Below are positions 10,371 through 23,314 of a stretch of 64,000 nt of DNA, in pieces. A program made the translations under genes and the position numbers. Source of the stretch: Diploptera punctata (Eukaryota; Arthropoda; Insecta; Blattodea; Blaberidae); contig JASPKZ010000426.1 of NCBI GenBank assembly GCA_030220185.1, positions 1 through 64,000 of the forward strand. The letters are read 5' to 3'. The notes below the pieces were generated by a model. The model saw only the letters and a list, made by a program, of their open reading frames with translations. It was not told the origin of the DNA and did no database searches. Numbering within the stretch: position 1 is the stretch's first letter; the number at the start of each line of letters is the position of its first letter.

Positions 10371-13175
10371 GGACATGATGCCAGAGAAATCCGCCGGTGG
10401 TGAGAAAAGCGGAAAGAAATACCGTGAAGGGAAAGACGTACGCGTAGGTAGAATATGGTCGAAGCGGATAAATAAAAAATGCTAACAAAATAACATCGGA
10501 AACTCTAGTGCACTAGAGGGAGCAGGAAAATAATTGGGGAAACACATATACACACGATTCTGCAATTTACAAGTAGAGCCAAGATGGACAGATTGACCTA
10601 GGATGGAAGGGAAGAAGACGACATAAAAACGAGAGGTTAAACACCTATGGTGTTGTAGATACGTTTAAGCACATAAGCAATCTAAAATAAATTAGAACCC
10701 CCTAGAATAGAGAGCAGGTACAGGAAGGAGGAAGAATTCCGGGTGAAAGAAGAAGGAAGGAACCCCTTGGAGTAGGACGTGGATAAATGGTTCAGAGTGA
10801 AAGGAGGGAAAAACGACTCCAATTAAAATATGTATGTAATAGGAAATCAAGGAAACCCCGGGAGTAAGGATTAGAGGGAAAAAAAGGGAGACGTTTAAAT
10901 ATACATGTAGATAAAGAAACAATCAGGGAATAAAGTATACAAACGAGAAATAAATGTATAAAAGTTTAAAAAATCAGCTATGAGAATTTGCCATTCAAAC
11001 TAACTGTTAGGTGAGGTGAGGGTCTAAAGTACACCGTATCAGAAGTTAGGGCAGCAGAAGGGAGAATGATGGCAAGGACTCAGGTTACATAACATCACGG
11101 TGCATTTCTAAAGTTGAGTCGGTACTGAATAAGAAGTTAAAACGTAGCGGATTAAAATGGTAATAGTAAGATCAGATTATCTGCAAAATTAGATCGATGA
11201 AAAATGAAAATGTGAATTCCTGTACAGACACAAGTAGCCTTAAAATCATGTCTCAGTTCAAGTACAATTAAGGCTATGAAAAGGGAGAGTTAATAAATAA
11301 AGCCAGCTAATTGTGAAGTGGAGAAAGGAAAAGAATGCTCTCAAACTCTGGACCCTAAGGAAGCGATGACAGAAATTCAGGATGCGAGTATTAATGGGTA
11401 ATTATAAGGTCTAATTCGGTATTGGTTAAGTAGCATTTACATGATAAATACGTGAAGTATATAATGTCCTTTCGACTGATGGCAAGACGAGTGCACCCAA
11501 TCGAACCCAGAACTCTATTATAAAGAATGGGACTAGACAAACCCTTAGAATTAGACAAAATTTTGGGCTTCTAAATATAGCAAAATATCAACCGATCTAA
11601 TCATGGAAATTATGTGAATATATAAGCCTGAAGTACTGTCAAAATGAAAGTATTAGGGAAGACTAAAAATATGATATTAGAAACTGATATTTCTTGATGA
11701 TAAATAAACAGAATTGATAGGCATAATAGCACTCTTTTCCATTTCCAGTTTAAAATCTAGCAAGACCAAAAGGTAAAAGAAGGATAGATTTTGTGTTGGA
11801 AAGATGTTGGCTGTTTTAAGATTAATGCAAAATACAATTTTGTTGGTTGCACCATTGAGATATGACTAACTAGGAATAAATTTAGAGGAACTCAACCTAT
11901 GAAAAATTATAAAAAGTAAAGAAGTACATGGTTGCTCAAAAATTCGGGGCTTTAGCTTAAAAAGGGATACAATTCTTAGTTAAGAAACAAGGGTTTGTTT
12001 TTTGAGACCCCAGGAGGTATTACAGGTTCATTTTTAAACGTCCATATGGAATTTGTTAAGAAAAATGTAGTGTAGACCTTTAATATTTAAATAAGTAAAT
12101 AAAAGACAAAAACAAAAAAATCATGATGACAAGTAGACACCCTTGGCACAAGAAGAACTACTACCCACATGCTCTAACTCTACGATCATGACTGGACTAA
12201 TGACGAATATTTAGTCATCTAGGACATTCCCCACACCATCCCATCTGGTGAGAAACTTGGACAGATCAGTTGCTGCCGGAACAACGGAGGAAGCCAGGAC
12301 CTATGCGGATACAACTTCACTACAACATAGACACAGTCAATCAACATGGAAAATGTCCACCAGTCAATACGGTGCGACATAAGAGACCAAGCAAATACCT
12401 TAACCAGAACAAACCGAACCTCTGATGGTCCTTGGATCGTACAAAATTCCTAACCTGTATTCTACAGTAAGGGTAATGTGGAGATACCACCAGAATAATA
12501 AAACAGAGATATCCCTCTAAACATTTCCTCATGATAATTCATGGTCCCTAATAGAAAGTAACTGGTCACGAGAACTTCAAAGAAAGACCCTAGTACCCGG
12601 CATGGCTCTCTCCTGACTGAAGGAAGATACCACCACAGAACGTGGTTCCAAACATCGGATTCAACCAAGGATGCTGAAGAGAGGTCAACATGAGCAGCTG
12701 ACATGGCGAGGCGACAAACAAGAACATAGTGCTTCAGGTTTTCTCTGTGGGCAGGCCTAGTGTAAAAGCTTAGTGTTATGAAGAAAAGTTATAAGCTCTA
12801 ATTAAAGATTTTAGATTTTTTTTCAGAATGGCAGTGTGGAAAAGAAAAACGTATGAAGACAATAGAACTTATGAACAAGTTGGAAAATAAATAAGAATAG
12901 ATAAATTGTGTTTTATGTATGTTTTCTTGTTTCAGGTTCGGAGTGACAAGCTAATCCATTTTCCAGATGTCTATGATATTTTGAAAACCAGATAAATGTG
13001 GTATTGATATAAAATATGAAAGTATGAAAACATCTGTGTCCCATATAGAGGAAGGGAACTGCAGTTAATGATGAATAGAAAATGGATTAACTTGAACACA
13101 ATAATTTCTATGACTATGTTGAAAGTGTTCCTGTTGAAATTCCTGTTTATGAATAGTATTTTGGAAAGGATTAAG
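10371..13175. other. no gene seen; unassigned interior of LTR element
   Basis: Purine-rich at first, AT-rich later. I searched the short frames (e.g. 12,341-12,704 minus) for gag, protease or polymerase motifs and saw none. Confidence 0.5.
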
Positions 13176-13179
13176 TAGT

Positions 13180-14440
13180 AACACATTATATAGATTATTT
13201 ACGAAGTTATTAAAAAGAAAGTTACAAAAAATTATTAAAGACAAATTAGGAGAAGATCAAAATGGATTCAGACCAGTAAGGTCATGTGTTGACAATATAT
13301 TTGCAATACAACAGTTAATTGAAAAGCGGACTGCAGTTGGAGAAGAAACCCATTTGACAATGATAGATTTAGAGAAAGCTTATGACTCAATTCCGAGGAA
13401 CAAATTATGAGAAGTATTGGAGAAATACAATATTGATAGAAACCTAATAGAAATTATTAAACAAACCTATAAAGATAACTCCGCTTATGTTAAAATGGGA
13501 AATATAATGTCTAATCCTATAAACACCTCAAAGGGATTGAAACAAGGGTGCAGTCTATCACCAATTTTATTTAATATTTATGTAGAATTTATATTAACGA
13601 AATGGAAACAAAGCTGCAAAGGTATGGGGATCCCAATAGGCAATAGATTTTTGCTGACATTACAATTTGCCGATGATCAACTGGTTTTAGCGCAAGACAA
13701 TTTTGATATGGAATTCATGATAAAAAGGTTGAAAAGCACATATGAATCATGGGGTCTCACAGTAAATTTACAAAAAACAGAATATCTGGCAATAAATAGC
13801 AATGAAAGAGAAAACTTAGTATTGGAAGATGGAATCCAAATAAAGCAAGTGAAACAAACTAAATATTTGGGAATGATTATGGATAACATCGAAGGTATAG
13901 GCAAAGAGAACATAAAACATAGAATTGAATTGAGTAGCAAAATAATATCATCATTAAATTCCATATGGTGGGATAAGCATATTTGGAAAGACACAAAAAA
14001 AATATATTGGTAAAACACTGGTGGAATCTGTTGCAATGTACGGAAGTGAGGTATGGACAATCAATAAGTACTACAAGAATAGACTAATAGCTCTAGAAAT
14101 GGATTATTTACAAAGAAGTGCCAGAAAGTCTAAATTAGAACGTGTCACAAATAAGGAAATTAGAAACAAAATGGAAGCAGAAGAAACTTAATTGAAAGAA
14201 TTGAGGAAAAGGAATTAAAGTGGTTAGGACATGTTTTAAGAATGGAAGATGAGCGATGGCCGAAGCAACTATATGAATGGCATCCGAACAGAAAGAAGAA
14301 AAGAGGGAGTCCAAGGTTAACATGGAAGGAAAACATGAAGACAGTAATGCAAGCTAGAGGGCTAAGCATCGAAGATGCCCAAGACCGTAGGCTTTGGAGG
14401 TTTGGCACGGGAAGACGGCAGCAGCTCTAAAAACCCGAAG
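13180..14440 (+). pseudogene. 5'-truncated LINE reverse transcriptase (second LINE family)
   Basis: The frame begins inside the RT: GEDQNGFRPVRSCVDN, then DLEKAYDSIPRNKL and a stop. An open stretch of 198 codons (13,417-14,013) holds SKGLKQGCSLSPILFNIY, LQFADDQLVLAQ (the YADD-equivalent catalytic box) and YLGMI. After a shift the C-terminus follows: LKWLGHVLRMEDERWPKQ, KRGSPRLTW, DAQDRRLWRF and a stop near 14,430. The endonuclease is missing, as expected of a 5'-truncated insertion. It lies inside the LTR element near its 3' end, with 170 bp of element sequence between it and the polypurine tract. Motif order is seen directly; the non-LTR assignment is secure, the clade is not. Confidence 0.85.
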
Positions 14441-14593
14441 ATAGAGATTAAGTAGTCCTTAGGAACAGGAGATAGAGCTAATCTGTAGTATCAAATGTAA
14501 CAAAAAATCAGATCACCTAGAAAGCTTTGAGCATAGTTAAGTACACAACTTCAGCGGCCACAAATGGGCCTTAAAAGACCTTTTCTTTGGTTT

Positions 14594-14608
14594 AAGAAGG
14601 GGGGAATA
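14594..14608 (+). other. polypurine tract
   Basis: AAGAAGGGGGGAATA immediately precedes TGTTACG of the 3' LTR, the expected place and composition of a plus-strand primer. Confidence 0.8.
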
Positions 14609-15316
14609 TGTTACGAATACATAGAGTATTTTACATATATATTTAATTATTTCATAGATCGTTTCAATTGTTCCAAATAAAAACAGTTGTTGAAATTAAG
14701 CACTTAGATATATTATAGTTCAGGACAGAGTTTGATTATGGCAGGACAAAGATTGCAAGGCTAACTGTAAAATCTCTGCATTTAGACTAATGGAATGTTT
14801 AGTACAGTTAGTGTAGCTGTAGGTCAGAAACTTAGTATATAACCCTTGCAAAATAGGGGACTCGTGTCTGTCTGTTGAAGCAGTAGCTGATGGGTAAGTC
14901 TACATACAATTTTTCTTAATAAAATTTAGGACAGTTAGAAATGTAATAAAATATCTAAAATATTTTAATACTTCATTTCAGAGTTTAGAGTTAATAGATA
15001 ATTATTAAAATGTAAATTAGGGTAGATTTATAACCCCCCATCTCCCTCTCTCAAAACTCAAGAAAGTTCGAATGTAGATTTTCTTAATATAAGCTTAGAT
15101 TAGTTATTTTGGATTAGAATAATTAGGGTTATTGTAATCATTATAGTTACAGAAATAAAATAATCGAAATCAAGAATCCATTAATTCATGTTCAAAAACA
15201 CGCATGCCTTTATAACTAATACATCCACATACTAACGCTCGTCTAGGACCTCATGCTACCAAAAATCGAAGTCCCGATGGTCCTTTTAGCCCTAAGAAAA
15301 CCAACAGTCGGTAATA
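14609..15316 (+). repeat. 3' LTR
   Basis: Matches the 5' LTR over its full length with scattered substitutions and small indels. TATATAA is at 14,836-14,842 and AATAAA at 14,918-14,923. It is followed by GTAGT, the copy of the target duplication. Confidence 0.85.
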
Positions 15317-17565
15317 GTAGTAATGAACTTGACACAAGATGTGTAAGAGGGACCAATATTGACTCAAATCATTTTATGATTTGGACAGTTATATGATAAA
15401 AAATCAATAAAAATAAAAATAGAAACACTGATGGGAATGAACTAAAAAATGGATTGTTGAAAAACTGAATGACTCAGGTGTAAAAGTGCATTATAAAAAA
15501 GCAGTTTACGAATAATTTAGTGCTTTTCAGATGAAAGACACTGATAATATTAACCAAATTTGGGATAAAATAGAATTTGACATTAATGAAGCAGCATCAA
15601 ATATAATAGGTAGACAGGACAAGATGTCGAAGTGTGGGTGGTTTGATGAGAATTGTCAAACAATATTATTATTAATGAAAAACCAAGCCTATAGAAAGAA
15701 AATTGAAATAAGTACATGACAGAAACTCTGGAATATAAAGACAGCAGAAGGGAATGTAACAAAGTATTTCAAAACCGAGAGAATTGTTTGAAAGTAAAGT
15801 AGATAATATTCAAAAACAGTATAATAGCAAAGAAGCTAAAGATTTTTATACTAAAGTCAATGTATTAAAGAAAGAATTTAAGCCATACTGATTTGTGATA
15901 AGAGGTAATAAAGGACAAATTATTACTAATAAAAATGACTTAGGTCAACTTGATTAATGGTCCAATTTTTATCAGGAACATTTTGAGTGTCATAGGAATG
16001 TAGGACTTATTGAAGAATTTCTACCACCTAATATGAATGTTGATCCTTACATCGTACCACCTGATATCAAAGGTGTAGATATGGCTATCTCTAAATTGAA
16101 ATGTGGTAATGCACAGGTATAGATCAGATACAAGCCGAATTAATTAACCTGGAAGTAAGGAGACGAAATAAAGTATAGCCAGACTTGTAATAGAAATATG
16201 GGAGGAGGAGAAAATTCCTGATCAATGTAAAATTGGTCTTATAAACCCAATTCACAAAAAAGATGGTATAATGCAATGTGTAAACTATAGAGCAAACTCT
16301 TTGCTGTGTACAGCATATAAGATAATGTCTAATATTCTCTTCCAAAGAATGTTGGTTTAATATGAGAATATCATAGGGGATTACCAGGCTGGAATCTATT
16401 CAACAACAGATCAAATTTACATAATGAGACAAGTCTTGGAAAAATATTAGAACACATCACCTTTTCGTGGATATTAAGTCAGCATATGATAGTGTTTGGA
16501 TGGAGAACTATGGTACAATATGCAGCATTTGGGGTTTCCCATGAAGTAGTTTAATATGTGTACATCACTTAATGAGGCATATGTTGATGTTAAGATTGGC
16601 AGACACATATCTAAAGAATGTGAAATTCAAAAAGGTCTCAGACAGGGAGATGCCATTGCTCCAATTTTGTTTAATATAGCTTTGGAATAATTATCTATAG
16701 GAAAATCAGGGATTCAAATAGAAGGTACATTATTTAATAAGTGCAGTCACCTTCTCGAATATCAGACGATTTGGTAATCTTGGGGAGAAGAATTCCACAT
16801 GTTGAAACAATGCTTGCACTGACAACTCAAACATGTAATCTTGGACTGGTGATGTATGAAAGTAAGACCAAAGTTATGACTGTTTCAAGGAAAATTTACC
16901 TACATGTTCAGAAGATTGCTATGGGGAGATATAATTTTGACTTGTTAATGGATTTGTGTATCTAGGAACTCTTTTAACCAGTAAAAGTGATTTAAGATTT
17001 GAAATAAATAGAATAATAGGAATTGCAAATAAAGCATGAATTATTATGTTCTTCCCATATTGAAGAGCCGTTCTCTTCTTAGATGTATCAAAATTAAGAT
17101 ACATAAATCATTAATTAGAATAATCGTTACTTAAGTTTCTGAAATTTGGGTACTTTACTCTTATATCTGTAATCATTTAAATATTCAGAAAGGTACTGAG
17201 AAGAATAATGGGATCAGTTTGTGTGGAAAATATCTGGAGAAGAAGATATAATAGAGCATAAATAGAATTATTAAGCAATCTCAATATTATCTCACACATA
17301 AGGCTTGATCGTTTGAAATGGATTGGACATATTAATAGAATGCCAAATAATAGGAAGCCGAAAAAAATATTCTGTTCACAACCTCAAGGAATCAGGTTAA
17401 GAGGCAGACCTCAGATTAGATGGTGGATTGTGAGCACCAGGATCTTAAAACATGTCAAATAAATCATTGAGAAAGGCTTTCTATGGAGAAGGATGTCTGA
17501 AGGAGGCTCATTGAGGAGGCAAAGGTCCTTATTGGGCTGAAGTGCCATTTAAGAAGAAGATGATG
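15317..17565 (+). pseudogene. RTE-like LINE, endonuclease end through RT to C-terminus (3' piece of split element)
   Basis: Resumes the frame that was cut at 1,844: DTRCVRGTNIDSNH, then the linker KLNDSGVKVHYKKAVYE, INQIWDKIEFDINEAASNI and WFDENCQ. RT motifs follow with frameshifts: INPIHKKDGIMQCVNYR, KIMSNILFQRM, CEIQKGLRQGDAIAPILFN. The C-terminal part has FEMDWT and RGRPQIRWW, and the last recognisable coding is near 17,530. There are many stops and frameshifts. It is a different LINE family from the one at 38.5 kb, judged from the C-terminal words. Confidence 0.8.
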
Positions 17566-18649
17566 GAATAATAGGTGTCACACATGAGCTGCATGTCAGT
17601 TATCAGAGAGAGCTCTGTATCTCTATTTAACAGAGCAGAAATATGGAATACTATTAATATTTTTGTATATTTCAACTATATACCAGGTGTTGTTCATTAA
17701 AAATTAATCTGTTATTTCATTCAGAAGAATTTTCTTTTCAAAATACATGTAGCCCAAGAAAGCCTTAAGCAAAAATTGATCCATAAAAAGAATCATCAAT
17801 CTTCTTCTTGGCATATGATTGTAAATTTGTTTACATTATTTTGTAAGACTTTAGTTTATTTTATTAATTCATCTACAGCTGAGTCAACAATGTGGAAGAA
17901 ATACAAGCACACAGATTTTATGCATGAATTCCTTTGCGGTAAATGTAATAAAATATTTTATACACTTTGGGTTCAAAATATGTGGTTTTCTCAGGAAAAA
18001 ACACATTAATTTATTGGTGTATTAATTCATAATTATAGTGAGTATTGACGTGATTTTCACACTGGACATATGACATGTAAAATGGTGCAACTATTTTCTG
18101 TAGCTTTTGATCTCATGGTTTGTTTAAGCATTCATTGTAAGCATCAGCGACGGAGGGTCCATGTTAGCACTGTTAGCCCGGCTAACACTTTCAAAAGTTG
18201 GAATTAAACTATTTGACATTTAATTAAAACGAAACATAATACCGGAACGAGATACAACAATGTATTGATAGTGGCCCCATGTTGAAAACGATATTCACTT
18301 CATATGTTGTAAGCGTATATACTGCAGCATTCCAATACTATAAAATGTGTTTCAACGTTTTTAAATCCCGGCAGTGTTTAGCCTTGTTAGCCGATTTCCC
18401 GGGACTTACATGGAACGAGACTTTGAGTATTAGTTACGCAGGCGCATTCAAGCTGATCTGTAGTATATCGTGCTGCATTTCAAGCCGAATACCAGGCTGC
18501 CCAATGCTACTCTGTTGCTGCCCTGTTAGCTCTCCAGAAAGAGCGAGATTTCAGTTGCTCCGAGTAAGTCCTGCGAAGAGTTAAGTTGTAGTACTACTGA
18601 GCGTATCGATTACAATAATTAAACCACAAAATAAATATTATCGTAGGAG
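17566..18649. other. no gene seen
   Basis: AT-rich up to 18,160, then mixed composition. The 101-codon frame at 18,279-18,584 has no motif or homologue I recognise. Confidence 0.5.
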
Positions 18650-18951
18650 AGGGCACGCCGTAGCGTAGTGGTTAACGCACTGAGCTACAAGCCAGATGGT
18701 CGAGGGTTCAAGTCCCCTTGGGGTCAGGATTTTTAAACTGACTCAAACTCTCTGGCGGCACTATGGCCCTGGGGTCGAATCAGCCTCTAACGGAAATGAG
18801 TACCAGACGCTTGTTTTGGGGGTAAAGGCGGCCGTCACGCAGGGCTGGCGGCTGACATAAAGTGCCGATTGTCTAGAAGAAGTGGGAGCCTTAACCTCCT
18901 ACTACCCCAAGGGCCTCCGGGCCTCTTGTGGGATCACTTTACTTTACTTAT
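18650..18951 (+). mobile_element. tRNA-derived SINE, type 1
   Basis: The head has A box TAGTGGTTAACGC and B box GGGTTCAAGTCC. The body contains CTGGCGGCACTATGGCC, ACCAGACGCTTGTT and GTCACGCAGGGCTG. The tail is (TTTAC)n. A second copy lies at 35,507-35,813 and a diverged minus-strand copy at 35,924-36,195. Transcription would be by RNA polymerase III. Confidence 0.9.
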
Positions 18952-20636
18952 CTGAGTTATTGAAGACTTGTTAAGTCATCCCTTTTCCTGCCGAAACTTT
19001 GTTGAGAAGAAAAAAGTTATGTATCGAGATAAACCAACTCATAATTTAAATAGCATTATAAGTAAAATAAAGACAATAGTGTGTCGTTTAATGAAGGACA
19101 TAAAGTTGGTATGAACATGATATATGGCTGCTGGAAGTCATGTTCTCTTTACTGTTAGTCCTGCCTTCTATTTTCAACGGAGAAAAAATGTTTGGGCAAC
19201 AAAGGGGGTTTCTGATGTAAATAGTTTTCATGTGTTGAAAAAAGTCATGAACTATCTGAAGCCCATGTTAACTGTAAAATAGAGCTACATAAGTTTGGAA
19301 ACACTAGAATTGAGGAGTCCCGAAGCCGTGCTTTCAAAATTAACACTGATATGTGTAACGAAAACGTTGAAACAAACAGTTATATTGTTAGCTGCCTAAT
19401 AGACGCTGTGTGTTTCTTGGACGAACAAGAGCTGCAATTTAAGGGTCCTGTAGAAAACACCGAATCTAACAAAAGAGGTAGCGCCTATGAATTGTTGCAC
19501 TATATATGAGAAATTAAGGAATAATTTGGTAATTCTACTGTATTCTTTGGCACAGCACATGATGTTCAAAACGACTTAATGTGTTCTATATCCGCTATTT
19601 TATTCAATAAAATAAAACGAGATCTCACCCTTAGTATCTCTAATAGATGACGAGGCAACTGACGTACCGGTATAGAGCTCTAGAAAGTATTCATATATTT
19701 AATTAACTATTAATATGTCCAATTATCCTTTTCCATTTCGTAAGCCCTATACCTATAATAGTTTATATTGCACGCCGTTCTTTTTAGAAGTTCATTTACT
19801 TATTAGAAATAATATAATAAACACAATATTATATCCATATTACTGTAAATAAAACGACGGCTAACACTTGTCGAAATTCCACGCTCCACAACTGAAAAGT
19901 ATCAAAATGAAATACAAATTCTAACGTATTACTCAAGGAGAACTGACAACATTACATTATCACATTATGTATTTTTTTAAATACTAAAAGAAAAGTATGT
20001 TATTTCATTCCCCTATATAATGAGTGAAAATCAGCACAATGCTTACAATTATTATAAATGAATGCAGCAATAAACATTTGTTTGAAAAAATCCAAGAAAA
20101 TCGTAAATTTGTAACCCACAGATGATGAGACATTTTTATCATGTTTGCTACCAGGATATCATACTTAAAATTGCACATTTATGTTACTTCCACTCTGTGT
20201 AATAATGACGGCAATACTATTGTGGCTAATATATTAGACCAATTCCTCATTATCTCTTGAATTTTAACATTTCCCTAGTATCCCTAAGACCCCTATGTAG
20301 TGTAACAATTTTAACAGAGTTAGCTGAGTGGAAAATTGATAATTTCATTAACAATTTGATTTCTTCAGTGGCGAAGCCAGTTATAATTCACTGGGGAATC
20401 TGAACCAATCAAGACTCGAAACATGTTAGTAGGTGTTGCAGTAACAAGCCTCGGAGTCAGGGTTGTTGCTTTGCAGTCCAAACGGGCATTTTATGTGAGG
20501 CTCGTGTGTCCTAGACTCAAAGCTACTGTCAACGATGAGTTCTATAGTAGAGATCGCCTACACGCCTTTATCACGAGCCGCGGGGCTTGCGTTTGGGCTG
20601 ATGTAGTGTGGATGTGGTGTCCAGCATGTGTAGATT
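18952..20636. other. no gene seen
   Basis: AT-rich. A 71-codon frame at 20,423-20,638 in a more GC-rich patch shows no recognisable motif. Confidence 0.5.
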
Positions 20637-20645
20637 AGTTATGAA

Positions 20646-21008
20646 TAGAGGGCGGATTTCTGCATATTTGCATGTTTTATTCCGTCAAAGATAAACATAT
20701 GCATGGAGGAGGAAAGTACGTTTCATATCATTTGGAATCAATTGGCAAAATTTTATAGTGCATATAAATGTATATTCACGGGATTAGCGAATATTTGACT
20801 AATATGTGCATATGGGTGCATGTATTATATTTTTTCTCTATTAAATATGAAACTATTACTTTGTAACCCCATAAAATGACAAGTTTCTGCTTTATTGTCA
20901 TGTTTTGCAAATGAAGACAATCTTGTTTTCGTAGAAAGTCAGCATCCCTATTTCGCATAAAATTGATAATACCGAGTAGGGGGTCTGCAGTTTTAAATCT
21001 CAACAGGT

Positions 21009-21049
<41 letters not shown>

Positions 21050-21513
21050 CCCTTCACGGATTAGGTCTTTGCCTGTTCCGAGACCTAAACAGGCCAATAA
21101 AGCAATCTGGTCTAAACCATTTTCTGAAAGGAAGATTTCGAAAGAGATTAACGTGTTTACCAACAATTGACAGTTTATTGGTGGTAATTTCCTTGTTTTC
21201 GTTTTCAACCGGCGATATTCCTTCAAGTTAGAACGTCAGCTATATTGAGACTGTCGGCATACACGACAAAGACTCAAAAATCATTCCTGAAATATACAGT
21301 CATGTGTGCAAAGTACACTTCATTTCACACAAAGGAAGCCTCTTATACATTTTTGACCACGGTGACAAAACAAATCTGAATCAAAGTTTAAATTCTTTTC
21401 TCAAATACCATTTTGTGCATATTTTTTTAATTTTAAGAACATATTTTCAATTTTTTTGCTGCATAGTTGCAAGCATATATTTATGGTTTTTAGTGCATAT
21501 AAATCCGCCCTCA
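20646..21513. mobile_element. 868-bp TIR element with 9-bp target duplication
   Basis: The left end TAGAGGGCGGATTT-TGCAT and the right end (reverse complement TGAGGGCGGATTTATATGCA) form an inverted repeat of about 20 bp. Both are flanked by AGTTATGAA (20,637-20,645 and 21,514-21,522). A 9-bp duplication is typical of Mutator-like elements. No transposase is visible. A (ATC)n run sits inside at 21,009-21,050. A related left end lies at 38,345, where the full-length LINE is inserted. Confidence 0.75.
21009..21050. repeat. (ATC)n microsatellite
   Basis: Fourteen or so ATC units; on the other strand they give a meaningless poly-Asp frame. Confidence 0.95.
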
Positions 21514-21522
21514 AGTTATGAA

Positions 21523-22644
21523 ACTTCTATCCGTTAGATGTCTACTTCGGGAGCCGGCAGGCCCGTCTTTGATAAACGTGCGCTATTCGAGCCAAAGCGA
21601 GAGCTCGAGGCTTGAGAAATGTTTTGACATTCTTATTTGGCTTTTTTCACTCTCATTCTTTTACGAAACGAATGTTGATGTACTTTAAATTATCACTTTA
21701 AGATAATGGTGGACTTTTGCTGACAATTAATAATACTTTATCTGAATTACAGTAATTATATTAACTTTTCGAATGTACATTGGTATACATTATATTGGTT
21801 CAGTTTATTTAACTAAAATAATAACCACAATATACTCCGTAGTCCATAACATATTTATAAGATAACATTGCAGGAAAGCGTCAGTTTTAATAAGTTATAT
21901 TTCATTTAGCGCAGAATAATATTTTATAATACTTTATTTATTTACTTAGTTGCCTACTATACCGAATTGATGCTGTCTTGTGATTTTTATTATTCTAATT
22001 TTATACCTAACAATTTTATCTCAACACTGAATCTTACAATTAGATCTAGGGCTTTTATAGGTCTACTGTAAATGACATGCCTGTAGATATAGGATAAAGG
22101 GCTCTACGTATGTTACAAATGTTAATGTTATGTTAATATAGTTCAATCTTTAGATCCATTTGAACATATTCATTAAAGAGAGTGACCTAATCTTATAGGA
22201 TTACCAGACACCGAAATTGGAATACATTAGGCACTAATTAAACTCTGAGGTTTACGTCAGCAGATTTATTCACAAAGACACAGGAATTAATGTAGGACAA
22301 TTCAATGGGTATTAAAAATATTCCCATGAATTAAATAATAACATTCCATATATTATATACCAGACTTCCATATTATTATTTGTTTGAATATTTCTTTGAT
22401 CTTTCTTCCATTCCTTAATATTTTTACATTATTAATCACTGATAATATAATTGGTACATATTACTATCAAGTAGGTACAGTAAGTTAAACACTAGTCAAA
22501 TATGTATTCTGTTATTATCAGCTTATATATTGTTTTTTTGTTATTATTACTTATTATTATTTTAGTAACTATAATGGGAAATATTTTAGAAGAAATCATA
22601 AATGTAGGTGGATATTTTGTGCAATGATACACTTACATCTTAAC
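21523..22644. other. no gene seen
   Basis: Very AT-rich sequence with no repeats shared elsewhere in the window that I could find. Confidence 0.5.
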
Positions 22645-23185
22645 GTTAAAATAAAGTGTAATTCACCATAAGTATTACAGACATCTAGGGGTTGTAGAGG
22701 GGACTTAGTAGATACAGTTTTGAAAAGGAACCCATGTCCGGAAACGAACCGTTTTGATGCAAAATAAGTTAAAAGATCGAAATGCAATAGGCTGATATCT
22801 TGTGTCTTGTGTTTCAGAATAAGTATTACAGACTTCTAGGAATTGTAATACACTTGTCGGGTGGGAGGAAGATCTTCTTGCACGAATTCTGGCGGCAGCA
22901 GAAAATATTGAACACACCATGTCTTGTGTGGCGTGTGTATTAAAACATGCGTCGCAGGTACACTTAGTGCAACGAACAACAGGGTCCCCTCACTTGTAAT
23001 ACAGCCCCTAGAGTCTGTAATACTTATTCTGAAACCCAAGACAAACGATATCAGCCCATTGTGTTCCGATCTTCAAACCTATTTTACATCGAAATGGTAC
23101 TTTTCCGGATATGGGCTCCTTATCAAAACTTTATCTACAACCCCTAGAAGTCTGTAATACTTATTGTGAATCACCCTGTATACAA
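22645..23185 (+). mobile_element. internally deleted mariner-like foldback element
   Basis: Two ~200-bp arms (22,645-22,855 and 22,990-23,185) are inverted copies of each other; both hold AAGTATTACAGAC, CTAGGGGTTGTAGA, AGGAACCCATGTCCGG/AGGAGCCCATATCCGG and GGCTGATATC. The right end is GATTCACCCTGTATA, the same TACAGGGTG-type end as the element at 45,849. Between the arms, 22,862-22,975 reads REEDLLARILAAAENIEHT and then, in other frames, MRRRYT and CNEQQG. That is the decayed C-terminus of the transposase family seen at 46.5-47.6 kb. The left tip is degraded. Confidence 0.75.
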
Positions 23186-23314
23186 AACAAGAAACATAAA
23201 AAAATATTGCTTGTATTCTACACACAATTATGTTCTAGCTTTGCAAGCAATTTTGAAATATTCAATACTCTCCTCGTTTTAATAATTATGTGTAGAAGGG
23301 TATTTTATTAATTT

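Noticed and set aside
9435..10488. Overlapping ORFs of 80-149 codons on both strands in the GC-rich block
   Set aside because: Frames are open mainly because of GC content; repeated units are not kept in a common frame and no domain is recognised.
13417..14013. RT of the LTR retrotransposon itself
   Set aside because: Motif order and C-terminus (GLKQGCSLSPILFN, FADD, KRGSPRLTW) are those of non-LTR elements, so it is a nested LINE.
18279..18584. 101-codon ORF
   Set aside because: No motif, no repeat copy, no splice or promoter context; length is possible by chance.
20423..20638. 71-codon ORF in a GC-richer patch
   Set aside because: No recognisable domain, and its end coincides with the TIR element boundary.
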